A stretch of DNA of 33,712 nt from Flavobacteriaceae bacterium UBA7433 (GCA_002477565.1 DLQL01000063.1:1-33712), one strand, 5' to 3'. Shown: positions 14,756 to 23,851, counted from the stretch's first letter. Numbers and translations are program-made. Notes: generated by a model from the sequence alone, not told the origin.

Positions 14756-16984
14756 TTAAAACCAAAAGCCCAAACTGAAATACAAGCGTTGGTTGCCGGT
14801 ATCTGGGCTCCAAGAGCGAATGAGTCTAATCGGACCAATTTCGGTATCGTATCCATACGCAAGCGCATAGCCCGATTGCGCATCTTTAAAGAGTGCCCCC
14901 TTCCGAAATAAGTCTTCGGCAGTATTTGCGTAGTTAGAAATAAAGGCGATGGAGTGTTTTTTGACAAATTCATAGCGCAGTTCCAAGGTGGTTTTTAAAT
15001 AGGAATTACTTTGCAAATCTTCAAAATCATACCCGTAAAAAGGAATGTAGTTGTTGATCATATTGTCAGCATAGCCTCCCAAAGAATACAGAAATTGCCC
15101 TGAAGTATTGTTTCCGATGGTCACACCTCCTTCTGTTGAAAGGTGTATTGTCAACTTTTGGTATACCGTCTTGGCAGCAGCCAACTGCAATTTGAATTGA
15201 GAAAACGAATTGAAATTTGCATTGTAGTCTGTTGAACTCAAGTACCCTTTGAATTCCCCATCTACCAAAAAGCCATTTTTAGGGGAAAATTTTCGGTCGT
15301 AGCTATCCAATTTGATATAGGCCAAGGCATTTAGATAGCTGCTTTTTTCGAAAAAGGTGGTTTGATTTTCAGCTGATGTTGCCAAGGCTTTTGTAAACAA
15401 CTCTAAATACTTATGCTCCAATCCAAATCCCGTAGCGAACTTTTTATTGAAGGTGGTTTGCAAGTACAAGAGAGTGGTAAAATCGACATAACTTTTGTTG
15501 ATGCTGTTTACCTCTGCTCCAGAATAAGCAACCGAAGTCGTCAATTTGTTGAATCGAGAACTGACTCCATAACTGGTGTAAAAGCCATTGTCGACAAAAT
15601 AATTTAGCTGTACACGAGGTTGGTCACCAAAAATAAAATCCACAGCAAAAATGTCATTTTTTTGAATCAAATATTTTTTTGTGTAGTTCACCAACAAAGC
15701 GGATTTGTACAAAGGATCGTAATGCAATCCTACTTTTAAAAAAGAGGAAACCGCATTTTCCTTCAAGGTCAGATTCAATTTATGCCCCTGGCCTTCCTGG
15801 CTCTCAAATTTGTATTGGATCAATCCAAAGTCTTTGGACGACGACAAGCCCCCTATCCTTGCATCCAATTGGTCATAGGTAAGGGAATCTCCCTCTTCCA
15901 GTTTCAGTTTTCCTAAAACATAGGCCCTTGAATAATTTTTCAAGGGGTTCATCCCAAACTTGGTGACTTTTACGTTTCCGACTTTTGAAAACTGAGAAGT
16001 TTGTTTTTTTCGTTTGCCTGTCTTTTGAATAGCCGCAATTCGATCGAAGGCCTCCTGATTTTGAGCTGCCGCATCATGCCCCAACTGAACAATTTCTGCA
16101 ACATTCGAAAAGGAGGACACCGTAAAATCACTTAGGTCAGGTCGAAGCAACAGATCGATGTTTGGTTTCTTTTCATGGCCGGTTGCATGCATCGGATAAT
16201 TGATGATCTGATTCAAAATTTCCAATACGGAATTGAGGTTTTCTTTTGGACTCAACTGTTTTTGAACGTCTACTCCAATGAGAAGCTGTACGCCTCTTTT
16301 GCGCATTTCCTCTACGGGAAAATTATCAGAAACCCCACCGTCTATATAGGAGACACTATCGATTTCCATGGGTTCAAGCAAAGAAGGCAGCGAAGCACTC
16401 GCCCGAACGGCTGCTGGTAGATAACCTTGGTTTAAATAATGAGGCTTGCCCGTTTCCAAATCGGTTGCTACACAAAAAAAGGGAATGGGGAGCTTGCTGA
16501 AATCAGTGATGCCAGCTACATGGGAAAACAAGGTGCTCAAACGGTTGTAGACACTTTGGCCAGTTGCCAAAGCTTTGGGCAAACTCACTTTGTCATTTTG
16601 AATCGGAAAGGTGAGCAAGTGCTTTTCTCCAAATTGCTTCTCAAAAAAGGCAGTTTGATTGCGAGGAAGTTGGTCACGCAACAACTGATTGAAATCAATT
16701 GCGTTAAAGATTGAATCAATTTCCGAGGCTGAATAGCCGGATGCATACAAACCGCCAATCACGGCCCCCATACTGGTTCCTGCAATGTAATCAACAGCGA
16801 CTCCGGATGCTTCCAAAACTTTTAAAACACCAATATGGGCAAACCCTTTGGCCCCGCCACCACTCAAAACCAACCCTACTTTGGGCCTCGGTGTATTGGT
16901 GTTTTGCTGCGCAAAAACATGCGTAGCGGCAAAGAGTAAAAGACAGGTGCACAGCCCAATTAATATGTCGTGTCGTTTTTGCAT
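14756..16984 (-). CDS. Patatin-like phospholipase fused to an Omp85 beta-barrel
   Basis: This 742-residue outer-membrane protein joins a patatin lipase to a BamA-type barrel, the layout of Pseudomonas PlpD (type Vd secretion). A signal peptide (residues 1-25, cleaved after HVFA) leads into the patatin domain. The oxyanion loop is SGGGAKG at 41-47, the nucleophile elbow is GTSMG with Ser71, and the catalytic Asp lies in YIDGGVSDNFPVEEM near residue 218. A POTRA-like linker (about 340-420) follows, then the barrel with repeated aromatic beta strands, ending in RLYFSLGFWF with the terminal Phe typical of Bam substrates. Whether the lipase is released or stays tethered is unknown; tethered forms seem usual in Bacteroidota. 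A longer upstream reading would add 26 non-signal residues, so I chose the ATG at 16984. It follows uvrC by 58 bases. Confidence 0.92.
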   Translation of the reverse strand: MQKRHDILIGLCTCLLLFAATHVFAQQNTNTPRPKVGLVLSGGGAKGFAHIGVLKVLEASGVAVDYIAGTSMGAVIGGLYASGYSASEIDSIFNAIDFNQLLRDQLPRNQTAFFEKQFGEKHLLTFPIQNDKVSLPKALATGQSVYNRLSTLFSHVAGITDFSKLPIPFFCVATDLETGKPHYLNQGYLPAAVRASASLPSLLEPMEIDSVSYIDGGVSDNFPVEEMRKRGVQLLIGVDVQKQLSPKENLNSVLEILNQIINYPMHATGHEKKPNIDLLLRPDLSDFTVSSFSNVAEIVQLGHDAAAQNQEAFDRIAAIQKTGKRKKQTSQFSKVGNVKVTKFGMNPLKNYSRAYVLGKLKLEEGDSLTYDQLDARIGGLSSSKDFGLIQYKFESQEGQGHKLNLTLKENAVSSFLKVGLHYDPLYKSALLVNYTKKYLIQKNDIFAVDFIFGDQPRVQLNYFVDNGFYTSYGVSSRFNKLTTSVAYSGAEVNSINKSYVDFTTLLYLQTTFNKKFATGFGLEHKYLELFTKALATSAENQTTFFEKSSYLNALAYIKLDSYDRKFSPKNGFLVDGEFKGYLSSTDYNANFNSFSQFKLQLAAAKTVYQKLTIHLSTEGGVTIGNNTSGQFLYSLGGYADNMINNYIPFYGYDFEDLQSNSYLKTTLELRYEFVKKHSIAFISNYANTAEDLFRKGALFKDAQSGYALAYGYDTEIGPIRLIRSWSPDTGNQRLYFSLGFWF

Positions 16985-16993
16985 GAATCGTAT

Positions 16994-17001
16994 CAAAGAT
17001 A
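16994..17001 (-). promoter_or_regulatory. Candidate -7 box directly before the patatin-Omp85 gene
   Basis: The reverse strand reads TATCTTTG here, a perfect match, only nine bases before the start codon at 16984. If used, the transcript would be almost leaderless. It lies in the 58-base gap after uvrC, so it would be an internal promoter. Confidence 0.45.
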
Positions 17002-17042
17002 ACAAACATCGGCAAAGTAACGCTGTTCTTTTTGTGATTCTT

Positions 17043-18830
17043 CTAGGAGTGAAAAGCCCCAAAAATCTTTTGTGCTTTGGAACGCCCCACCACGGCAGTC
17101 AAACGTTCCAAATTGGCTTCCTTGATTCTTTTTACAGACTTAAAGGACTGCAAAAGAATACCAATGGTCTGTTTCCCAATGCCTGGTATTTGCTCCAATT
17201 CGCTTTGAATGGCACCTTTGCTCCTTCGGTTTCTGTGGTGGGTGATTCCAAAGCGGTGGGCTTCGTTTCTCAAAAATTGAATGATTTTTAGGGTTTCCGA
17301 AGTTTTGTCAAGGTACAAGGGAATGGGGTCACCGGGGTAATAAATTTCTTCCAATCTTTTGGCAATTCCAATAATTGCAATTTTACCTCTCAACTTTAGG
17401 AGGTCAAGACTTTTCAAAGCAGCGGACAGCTGTCCTTTTCCTCCGTCTACGACGATGAGTTGAGGCAGAGATTCTCCGGTTTCTAACAGGCGTTTGTAGC
17501 GTCTGTACACCACTTCTTCCATGGACGCAAAATCGTCGGGTCCTACTACGGTCTTGATGTTGAAATTTCGGTAGTCTTTTTTACTGGGTTTGCCGTCCTT
17601 AAAAACAACACAAGCAGCCACGGGGTCTGACCCCTGAATATTCGAATTGTCAAAACACTCGATATGTCTCGGTTCTTGAGGCAATCGCAAGTCTTTTTGC
17701 ATTTGGGCCATAATTCGTTTGACATGGCGGTCCGGATCGACAATTTGAATTTGTTTGAAACGATCTTGACGGTAGTATTTTGCATTGCGTTGCGACAATT
17801 CGACAATTCGTTTTTTGTCCCCCAACTTGGGAACGGTCACTTTGAGTCCTGTTCCAAGATGTACGTGAAAAGGCAGGTAAATTTCTTTGGAAATGGAATG
17901 AAAACGCTGGCGCAGTTCTACGATGGCCAAAACCAACAATTCCTCATCGGTTTCTTGCAACTTTTTTTTGATTTCAGTGGTATGGGATTGAATGATGGAG
18001 CCATTGGCAATCTTAAAAAAATTGACATAGGCAAAACTCTCATCCGAAACTATCGAAAAAACATCTACATTGTCTATGGAAGGACTCACTACAGTCGATT
18101 TGGATTGGTAATTGACCAGCAAATCCAGTTTGTCTTTGATTTTTTGGGCTTCTTCAAATTCCATTTTTTCTGAAAACTCAAACATGCGTTTTTGAAAAAA
18201 TTCTGTGGCGGATTTGAAGTTCCCCTTGACAATGTTCTTGATTGCTTTGATCTCAAGGTTGTAATCGGATTCGGTTTGCAAAGCTTCACAAGGGCCTTTG
18301 CAAGTGCCAATGTGGAAATCCAAACAGACTTTGAATTTGGAATTGGAAATATTTTGTGAAGACAAATCATAGGTGCAGCTGCGCAAGGGATAGATTTCTT
18401 TGAGCATCTCCAGGAGGGCACGAGCTGCCCGACTCGAAGGGTAAGGACCGAAATAATCGGATCCGTCTTTGAGGACTTTGCGCGTTAAAAAAACACGAGG
18501 GAAACGTTCCTTTTTAATGCAAATCCAAGGATAGGTCTTGTCGTCCTTGAGCATTACATTGTATTTGGGTTGGTATTTTTTAATCAAATTGTTCTCCAAC
18601 AACAACGCGTCTGTCTCTGTATCTACGACGATGTGTTTTACAAAACGGATTTTACTGACCAATACCCGTGTTTTTGCATTGTCAATCGTTTTGACAAAAT
18701 AAGAAGCCACTCTTTTTTTAAGGTTTTTTGCTTTTCCAATGTACAACAAGACCTCGTTTTTATCGTAGTATTGGTATACCCCGGGAGAATTGGGCAAGGT
18801 TTTGATTTGAATTTTTAAAGCCTCAGACAT
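17043..18830 (-). CDS. uvrC: Excinuclease ABC subunit C
   Basis: UvrC makes both incisions around a DNA lesion handed over by UvrA and UvrB. The 595-residue protein has all parts in order. The GIY-YIG nuclease (3' cut) is at about residues 10-95, with PGVYQYYDKNEVLLYIGKAK. The UVR domain that binds UvrB lies near 195-230 (FEEAQKIKDKLDLL). The RNase-H-like nuclease for the 5' cut has IECFDNSNIQGSDPVA and QLIVVDGGKGQLSAAL. The C-terminal helix-hairpin-helix pair includes IPGIGKQTIGILLQSFKSVK. The upstream frame would add 25 residues (to 18905), but the ATG at 18830 gives the standard start MSEALKIQIKTLPNSPGVY. It is divergent from the 5-formyl-THF cyclo-ligase gene and probably shares a transcript with the patatin gene downstream. 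I see no clear promoter box before it. Confidence 0.97.
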   Translation of the reverse strand: MSEALKIQIKTLPNSPGVYQYYDKNEVLLYIGKAKNLKKRVASYFVKTIDNAKTRVLVSKIRFVKHIVVDTETDALLLENNLIKKYQPKYNVMLKDDKTYPWICIKKERFPRVFLTRKVLKDGSDYFGPYPSSRAARALLEMLKEIYPLRSCTYDLSSQNISNSKFKVCLDFHIGTCKGPCEALQTESDYNLEIKAIKNIVKGNFKSATEFFQKRMFEFSEKMEFEEAQKIKDKLDLLVNYQSKSTVVSPSIDNVDVFSIVSDESFAYVNFFKIANGSIIQSHTTEIKKKLQETDEELLVLAIVELRQRFHSISKEIYLPFHVHLGTGLKVTVPKLGDKKRIVELSQRNAKYYRQDRFKQIQIVDPDRHVKRIMAQMQKDLRLPQEPRHIECFDNSNIQGSDPVAACVVFKDGKPSKKDYRNFNIKTVVGPDDFASMEEVVYRRYKRLLETGESLPQLIVVDGGKGQLSAALKSLDLLKLRGKIAIIGIAKRLEEIYYPGDPIPLYLDKTSETLKIIQFLRNEAHRFGITHHRNRRSKGAIQSELEQIPGIGKQTIGILLQSFKSVKRIKEANLERLTAVVGRSKAQKIFGAFHS

Positions 18831-18961
18831 GTAGGCTAAAATAGGGAATAAAGTCGAAACGCACTTTGGAAAAGAGTGCTCCATTTGAATTTTACAGGAT
18901 TTCAACTCAAAGTCCCATTCACAAGGAATAATTGCTTTAATTTGTAAAACAACCGACAGAC

Positions 18962-19519
18962 ATGCTTAAAAAAGACATTCGTCAGAAATACAAATCGTTG
19001 CGCGCGCAATTGACACAGGAGCAACTCGAAGAACAAAGCTTTGAAATTGCCCAAAGACTGCTAGAACTAAACATCTGGAACAAGACGTACTTTCATTTGT
19101 ACTTGAGTATTGACAGTCAAAAAGAAGTGTGTACCGAACCTCTTTTAAACATCCTTTTTGCCAAAAACAAAGAGGTAATCCTTCCCAAATCCGATTTCAA
19201 TTCGTTTGAAATGTCGCACCTCTTATTGACTGAAAACACGCGGATTCAAAAAAACAAGTACGGCATTCCAGAACCTTTGGATGGCATCGAAGTGCCGCTC
19301 GCTAAAATTGAAGTGGTATTCGTCCCCTTGTTGGCATTTGACACAATGGGCAATCGGGTCGGATATGGCAAAGGGTTTTACGATCGTTTTTTAAAAAAAA
19401 CAACGGCATTGAAAATTGGACTTTCTATCTTTGAATCCGAAGCGCAGATCAAAGATGTATTGCCTGAAGACGTTTCTTTGGACTATTGTGTGACCCCTCT
19501 AAAAACCTATCAATTCTGA
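18962..19519 (+). CDS. 5-formyltetrahydrofolate cyclo-ligase
   Basis: The enzyme uses ATP to convert 5-formyl-THF into 5,10-methenyl-THF, returning a storage or inhibitory folate to the active one-carbon pool. The 185-residue length is typical. The N-terminal helix with basic residues (KKDIRQKYKSLRAQL) is normal. The substrate-binding KYGIPEP is near residues 100-106 and the ATP-binding block RVGYGKGFYDRFL is near 138-150, preceded by VFVPLLAFD. It starts 131 bases from the divergent uvrC start and ends about 100 bases before ppc, with which it may or may not share a transcript. A TTAATTTG-like box is visible around 18930, but it is too degenerate to call. The gene is known as ygfA in E. coli and yqgN in Bacillus; I leave the symbol open. 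Confidence 0.94.
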   Translation: MLKKDIRQKYKSLRAQLTQEQLEEQSFEIAQRLLELNIWNKTYFHLYLSIDSQKEVCTEPLLNILFAKNKEVILPKSDFNSFEMSHLLLTENTRIQKNKYGIPEPLDGIEVPLAKIEVVFVPLLAFDTMGNRVGYGKGFYDRFLKKTTALKIGLSIFESEAQIKDVLPEDVSLDYCVTPLKTYQF

Positions 19520-19596
19520 TCTTGTTGTTTTTTTATGTGATTCCTAATTGTTTGTTTAATTTGACACATATCTCCTTAAAATCAAACGGGCTTTCG

Positions 19597-19603
19597 TATC
19601 TTG
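19597..19603 (+). promoter_or_regulatory. Candidate -7 box (TATCTTG) of ppc
   Basis: GTATCTTGCACAAAA stands 20 bases before the ppc start. It is one T short of the TAnnTTTG consensus, as in the box at 6456-6462. The nearest TTTG upstream (19560-19563) is too far away to be a standard partner. Confidence 0.4.
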
Positions 19604-19623
19604 CACAAAAAATTTAAAAAAGC

Positions 19624-22215
19624 ATGTCTAAACAGACCAAATTATCAAGATTTAACGACAACGTCCTCGCTAAATACCAAGTTTACAACAGTGTCTTTAT
19701 GACCTTACCTTTTGACACTGTCAGCAAAACGGGAACCCTTTTGCCCTTGTTCAACCAAACTTGTATTGAAGGTTTTGAAGAGAAAAAAACACCCACCGAA
19801 ATTGTGGATGGATTTTTCGACAAATACAAATCCAATTGCAAAGAAGAAGACCGCATCTCCTTCTTATTCAAATTCATACAATACATAGAAAGACAAGTGG
19901 TGTTGTTTGATGCCATTGAAGATGCTGCTTTTCCCGTCATCAACAATATGGATGGGATTGGCACCATGAGAAACATCAAAGAAGAAGCGAATTCCAAACG
20001 CCTTAAAGACGATTTGCAAAAGTACTTGGAAGATTTCAAAGTGCGTTTGGTATTGACTGCACACCCGACACAGTTTTATCCAGGAACGGTCTTGACCATT
20101 TTAACAGACTTGCAAAATGCCATCAAGTTGGACGACTTGTCTTTGATCAGGAAGTTGCTTTCACAATTGGGGAAGACCACTTTTTTTGCTGATAAAAAAC
20201 CAACTCCTTACGACGAGGCAATCAGTTTGATCTGGTATTTGGAAAATGTTTTTTACAACTCTGTAAGTAAAATTTACGACTACATTCAATCTCATATTTT
20301 TGATGGGGCCTCTATAGACAATGAAATCATCAACCTCGGTTTTTGGCCTTGTGGAGATCGCGATGGAAACCCTTTTGTCACGACAGAGACCACTCTAAAG
20401 GTAGCGCGAAAATTGCGTCAATCGGTGCTTAAAAACTACTACCGAGATGCGCGAAAAATCAAGCGAAGACTTTCTTTCTCCGGTGTTTTCAATATCATTT
20501 CAGACATTGAAGCACGTTTGTACGAAAGTTGTATTTCCATGGATGCTCCCCTTCAGATCACTCAGGAGGAGCTGTTGGAAAAACTCATTGAAATCAAGCA
20601 AACCATCCAAGAACAACACAACAGTCTGTTTGTGGAAGAGGTAGATGGTTTTATCAACAAAGTAAAACTGTTTGGATTTCACTTTGCCACCATGGACATC
20701 CGTCAAGACAGCCGTGTGCACCACGAAGTGTTTACAAATATGGTGAAAGAATTGCAGGAAAAAGGGGACCAAACCTTCCCCGCCAATTACCTGGAATTGA
20801 CTTCCAATGAACAAATCGAGGTTTTGGCCAAGATCAAAGGAAACATCAATCCAGACGATTTGTCTGAAGACATGGTCGTCAAAACCTTGGGATCCATTCA
20901 AGCGATCAAAACCATTCAAAAAGAAAACGGAAGCAGAGGGGCTAACAGGTACATTATTAGCAACAACCAAACTGCTTTGAATGTCATGGAAACGTTTGCC
21001 ATGCTGAATTTATCAGGCTTTGAAGAAGGCCTGAACGTCGATGTCGCCCCACTTTTTGAGACGATTGACGATTTGGAAATTGCACCTCAAGTAATGCGTC
21101 AATTGTATCAGATTCCTGAATACCGAGCTCATGTAACAAGCCGTGGCGACAAACAAAATATCATGTTGGGCTTTTCGGACGGAACCAAAGACGGCGGATA
21201 TTTGATGGCCAATTGGGGTATTTACAAGGCCAAAGAAGAACTCAGTGAGGTCTCACGCGAATTCGGCATCAAAGTCATTTTCTTTGACGGACGAGGAGGC
21301 CCTCCTGCCCGTGGAGGAGGAAAAACTTCTAAATTTTACGCTTCCTTAGGACCCCAAATTGAAAACCAAGAAATTCAATTGACCATCCAAGGACAGACCA
21401 TCAGTTCCAATTTTGGAAACTTGGACTCATCTCAGTACAACATCGAACAATTGTTAGGTGCGGGCATTACAAACAAAATTTTTGAGGACCCTAAAAACGG
21501 GGCCATGAACGACGAAGACAGAACTGTGATGACGGATCTCGCCGAAACGAGCTACGAGGCCTATTCCAATTTCAAAAACCACCCGATGTTTATTCCGTAC
21601 TTGGAACGCATGAGTACCTTGAAATACTACGGAAAGGCGAACATCGGATCCCGACCTTCCAAAAGGTCCAAAGCTGCCGGATTGAACTTTGGTGATTTGA
21701 GAGCCATTCCTTTTGTGGGAAGCTGGTCTCAGTTGAAACAAAATGTTCCTGGATTTTTTGGTGTGGGAACTGCTTTGAAAAAGTACGAAGACGCCGGAGA
21801 TTTTGAAAAAGTACAGGCTTTTTACAAACGCTCCAATTTTTTCAAAACCCTTCTCGAAAACAGTGTGATGTCATTGACAAAATCTTTCTTTGAGTTGACT
21901 TCTTACATGGCCAAAGACAAAGAATTTGGCCCTTTTTGGGAAATCATACACGAAGAGTACTTGTTGAGTAAAAAGATGCTGTTGCAATTGACGGGTCACG
22001 AAGAACTGATGGAGAATTACCCCGATGGCAAAGCGTCCATCGCCGTTCGTGACTCCATTGTACTGCCCCTATTGACCATTCAACAGTATGCTTTGAAAGA
22101 AGTTCAAAACATCCATAAATCAGCAACCAAAGACCCAAAGCGACTGGAAACTTTTGAAAAAATTGTGACCCGTTCTTTGTTTGGAAACACAAATGCAAGT
22201 AGAAATTCTGCCTGA
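19624..22215 (+). CDS. ppc: Phosphoenolpyruvate carboxylase, Bacteroidota-type
   Basis: PEP carboxylase fixes bicarbonate onto PEP to give oxaloacetate, refilling the citric-acid cycle. At 863 residues it is in the normal range. The first catalytic motif LTAHPTQ (residues 144-150, His147) keeps the essential His but ends in Q where E is usual. GFWPCGDRDGNPF lies near 240. The mobile-loop motif reads FFDGRGGPPARGGGK near 553-567, where enterobacterial and plant enzymes have FHGRGG(S/T)(V/I)GRGGGP. GSRPSKR and LRAIPFVGSWSQLKQN follow. The C-terminus is NASRNSA in place of the common MRNTG. These changes suggest altered regulation by aspartate or malate, but the catalytic arginines of the loop remain. 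It stands alone, with a candidate promoter box upstream and a terminator downstream. Confidence 0.95.
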   Translation: MSKQTKLSRFNDNVLAKYQVYNSVFMTLPFDTVSKTGTLLPLFNQTCIEGFEEKKTPTEIVDGFFDKYKSNCKEEDRISFLFKFIQYIERQVVLFDAIEDAAFPVINNMDGIGTMRNIKEEANSKRLKDDLQKYLEDFKVRLVLTAHPTQFYPGTVLTILTDLQNAIKLDDLSLIRKLLSQLGKTTFFADKKPTPYDEAISLIWYLENVFYNSVSKIYDYIQSHIFDGASIDNEIINLGFWPCGDRDGNPFVTTETTLKVARKLRQSVLKNYYRDARKIKRRLSFSGVFNIISDIEARLYESCISMDAPLQITQEELLEKLIEIKQTIQEQHNSLFVEEVDGFINKVKLFGFHFATMDIRQDSRVHHEVFTNMVKELQEKGDQTFPANYLELTSNEQIEVLAKIKGNINPDDLSEDMVVKTLGSIQAIKTIQKENGSRGANRYIISNNQTALNVMETFAMLNLSGFEEGLNVDVAPLFETIDDLEIAPQVMRQLYQIPEYRAHVTSRGDKQNIMLGFSDGTKDGGYLMANWGIYKAKEELSEVSREFGIKVIFFDGRGGPPARGGGKTSKFYASLGPQIENQEIQLTIQGQTISSNFGNLDSSQYNIEQLLGAGITNKIFEDPKNGAMNDEDRTVMTDLAETSYEAYSNFKNHPMFIPYLERMSTLKYYGKANIGSRPSKRSKAAGLNFGDLRAIPFVGSWSQLKQNVPGFFGVGTALKKYEDAGDFEKVQAFYKRSNFFKTLLENSVMSLTKSFFELTSYMAKDKEFGPFWEIIHEEYLLSKKMLLQLTGHEELMENYPDGKASIAVRDSIVLPLLTIQQYALKEVQNIHKSATKDPKRLETFEKIVTRSLFGNTNASRNSA

Positions 22216-22235
22216 TCTTTGTACCCTTATTTTAC

Positions 22236-22273
22236 AAATCCCCTCTTATCAAATTTAAGCGGGGATTTTTTTT
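22236..22273 (+). terminator. Terminator of ppc
   Basis: AAATCCCC (22236-22243) pairs with GGGGATTT (22261-22268) and is followed by a T run to 22273. It begins 20 bases after the ppc stop. Confidence 0.85.
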
Positions 22274-22381
22274 GGAAGTAATCACACAAAATCAATTAGG
22301 TATAATTACCTGAATTTTCAGTGTTTTATAGAATCTCCATTATTTAGTCGTAATATCATATTGCGAAAAAGAGGCATTGCT

Positions 22382-23116
22382 ATGAAACAAGAAAAAAAGG
22401 CGGTTGTATTGATCTCCAACGACTCCAAATACGAACAAAAGATTGCTTTGATGTTGAAATCAAATGAGCGTTTTGCACTTCGCAAAATTGTCTCCAACAA
22501 AAGTGCCTTTTTTGAACACCTTCGGACTTCAAATGAAACTCCTGACATTGTATTGATCACGATAGGTGCCGTGCACATCAAATCCAAAGAAATCACAATT
22601 CGGTTGCGAGAGCACTATCCCAGTATAAAAATCATACTTGTCTGTGAAGAATTTAAAGATGCAATGGGGACAAATATGCATGTCTTTATGGGAGATGCCT
22701 ACCTCTTAAAAAGCACTTCAAAAACAGAACTCTCCACTTGTTTGCAAGCAGTTGTTTCGGAAGATTTTTATTACAACAAAGACTATTTGTCATTTATGAG
22801 AGAAGTGCATGCAACCTTTCAAACTGTTGTGCTTAAAGAAGCGGTGAGCAGCATCCTAAGCATTCGAGAACTGCAAGTCATCGAGTTGATTTGCCAACAA
22901 AAAACAACTGCTGAAATATCCGAAGACTTATTTCTAAGCCACCGAACAATCGAAGGACACAGAAACAACCTCTTGTTGAAAACCGGCGCAAAAAATATGG
23001 CGGGATTGGTTGTGTATGCTTTTCAAAACGAGTTGGTAGCATTCAAAGACCTGCACACATTGAAGACCTATGGCGAAGACAAGGAATCTCAATGGAAAAA
23101 CCCCAAAAAAAAATAA
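22382..23116 (+). CDS. LuxR/NarL-type regulator with a degenerate receiver domain
   Basis: This 244-residue protein has the layout of a NarL-type response regulator. Residues 7-120 have receiver-like strands and helices, and residues 158-216 form a LuxR helix-turn-helix (SIRELQVIELICQQKTTAEI, LSHRTIEGHRNNLLLKTG). In the receiver the phospho-acceptor position is Thr60 (PDIVLIT where NarL has PDLILLD), and the acidic pair after the first strand is replaced (ISNDS in place of IDDH). The switch-region lysine, Lys110, remains. So it is probably not phosphorylated by a histidine kinase and may be a constitutive or ligand-responding regulator. No kinase is adjacent. A longer frame begins at a TTG at 22361; the ATG at 22382 is preferred and is preceded by AAAAAGAGG. 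It runs tail-to-tail into a Crp/Fnr gene with eight bases between the stops. Confidence 0.88.
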   Translation: MKQEKKAVVLISNDSKYEQKIALMLKSNERFALRKIVSNKSAFFEHLRTSNETPDIVLITIGAVHIKSKEITIRLREHYPSIKIILVCEEFKDAMGTNMHVFMGDAYLLKSTSKTELSTCLQAVVSEDFYYNKDYLSFMREVHATFQTVVLKEAVSSILSIRELQVIELICQQKTTAEISEDLFLSHRTIEGHRNNLLLKTGAKNMAGLVVYAFQNELVAFKDLHTLKTYGEDKESQWKNPKKK

Positions 23117-23124
23117 GCCACTAC

Positions 23125-23811
23125 TCAAAATCTCAACCCGATTGTTTTCAAACGCTTTTTCTTCAAAAGTTTTATTTTTTTTCCAAACAAGGAAACCAAC
23201 TGCTCTTTGTTCATCTCAGAAAGCGAACGGATGGCCGATTCTGTGGATGTTCCGATGGCATTGGCAATTTCTTCACGCGACAATCGGATGTTCAGGTATC
23301 CTTGTGCATCTTCTCCAAAAGTTTCGTCGAGAAACAACAGGGTATCTGCCAAACGCTCTCGAACTGTTTTTTGAGCCATGTTTGTCAATTTTGAATGGAC
23401 ATCTTTTAATTCGTGACAAATCAATTTGAACATGCTTTTTGAAAAGTGCTTGTTGGCATGGATGGATTTGACAACATCCGATTTGGGAATGAAACACACC
23501 CGAACTTCTTCTAATGCTACAACAGAAAGGTTGACTGGCTCTTCACTCAAAACCGATCGGTGACCCAACATGTCACCATCTTTGATAAATTTAACAATTT
23601 GATTTTTTCCATTCGGGCTCAGTTTTGTCAATTTACACTTCCCTCGTTTGACACAAAAAACGCCATTGAGAATACTTCCTTCTCTAAAAATGACGTCACC
23701 TCTCTTAAAACACATCTCATTTTTGTGGTGAGATACTTCTTCCAACTCCACACTGGACAAGGTTTGAAACGCAGTAAATTCTTTGACGATACATTTTTTG
23801 CAACTTCCCAT
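23125..23811 (-). CDS. Crp/Fnr-family transcriptional regulator
   Basis: This 228-residue regulator has an N-terminal cyclic-nucleotide-binding-type beta-barrel (about 15-125; KRGDVIFREGSILNGVFCVK and FIKDGDMLGHRSV are typical). A long dimer helix follows, then a winged helix near 175-225 with LSREEIANAIGTSTESAIRS as the DNA-reading part. It starts MGSCKKC: Cys4 and Cys7 form a CxxC before the barrel, and further cysteines are at 34, 53 and 59. This recalls FNR, where four cysteines hold an oxygen-labile iron-sulphur cluster, but the spacing differs and I cannot say that a cluster is bound. Relatives in this phylum often control respiratory or nitrogen-oxide genes; none is adjacent here. An operator-like palindrome about 40 bases upstream hints at self-regulation. 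Confidence 0.92.
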   Translation of the reverse strand: MGSCKKCIVKEFTAFQTLSSVELEEVSHHKNEMCFKRGDVIFREGSILNGVFCVKRGKCKLTKLSPNGKNQIVKFIKDGDMLGHRSVLSEEPVNLSVVALEEVRVCFIPKSDVVKSIHANKHFSKSMFKLICHELKDVHSKLTNMAQKTVRERLADTLLFLDETFGEDAQGYLNIRLSREEIANAIGTSTESAIRSLSEMNKEQLVSLFGKKIKLLKKKRLKTIGLRF

Positions 23812-23851
23812 AGCAATTTTGTTTGATTACACTTAAATATAGTACAAATTA

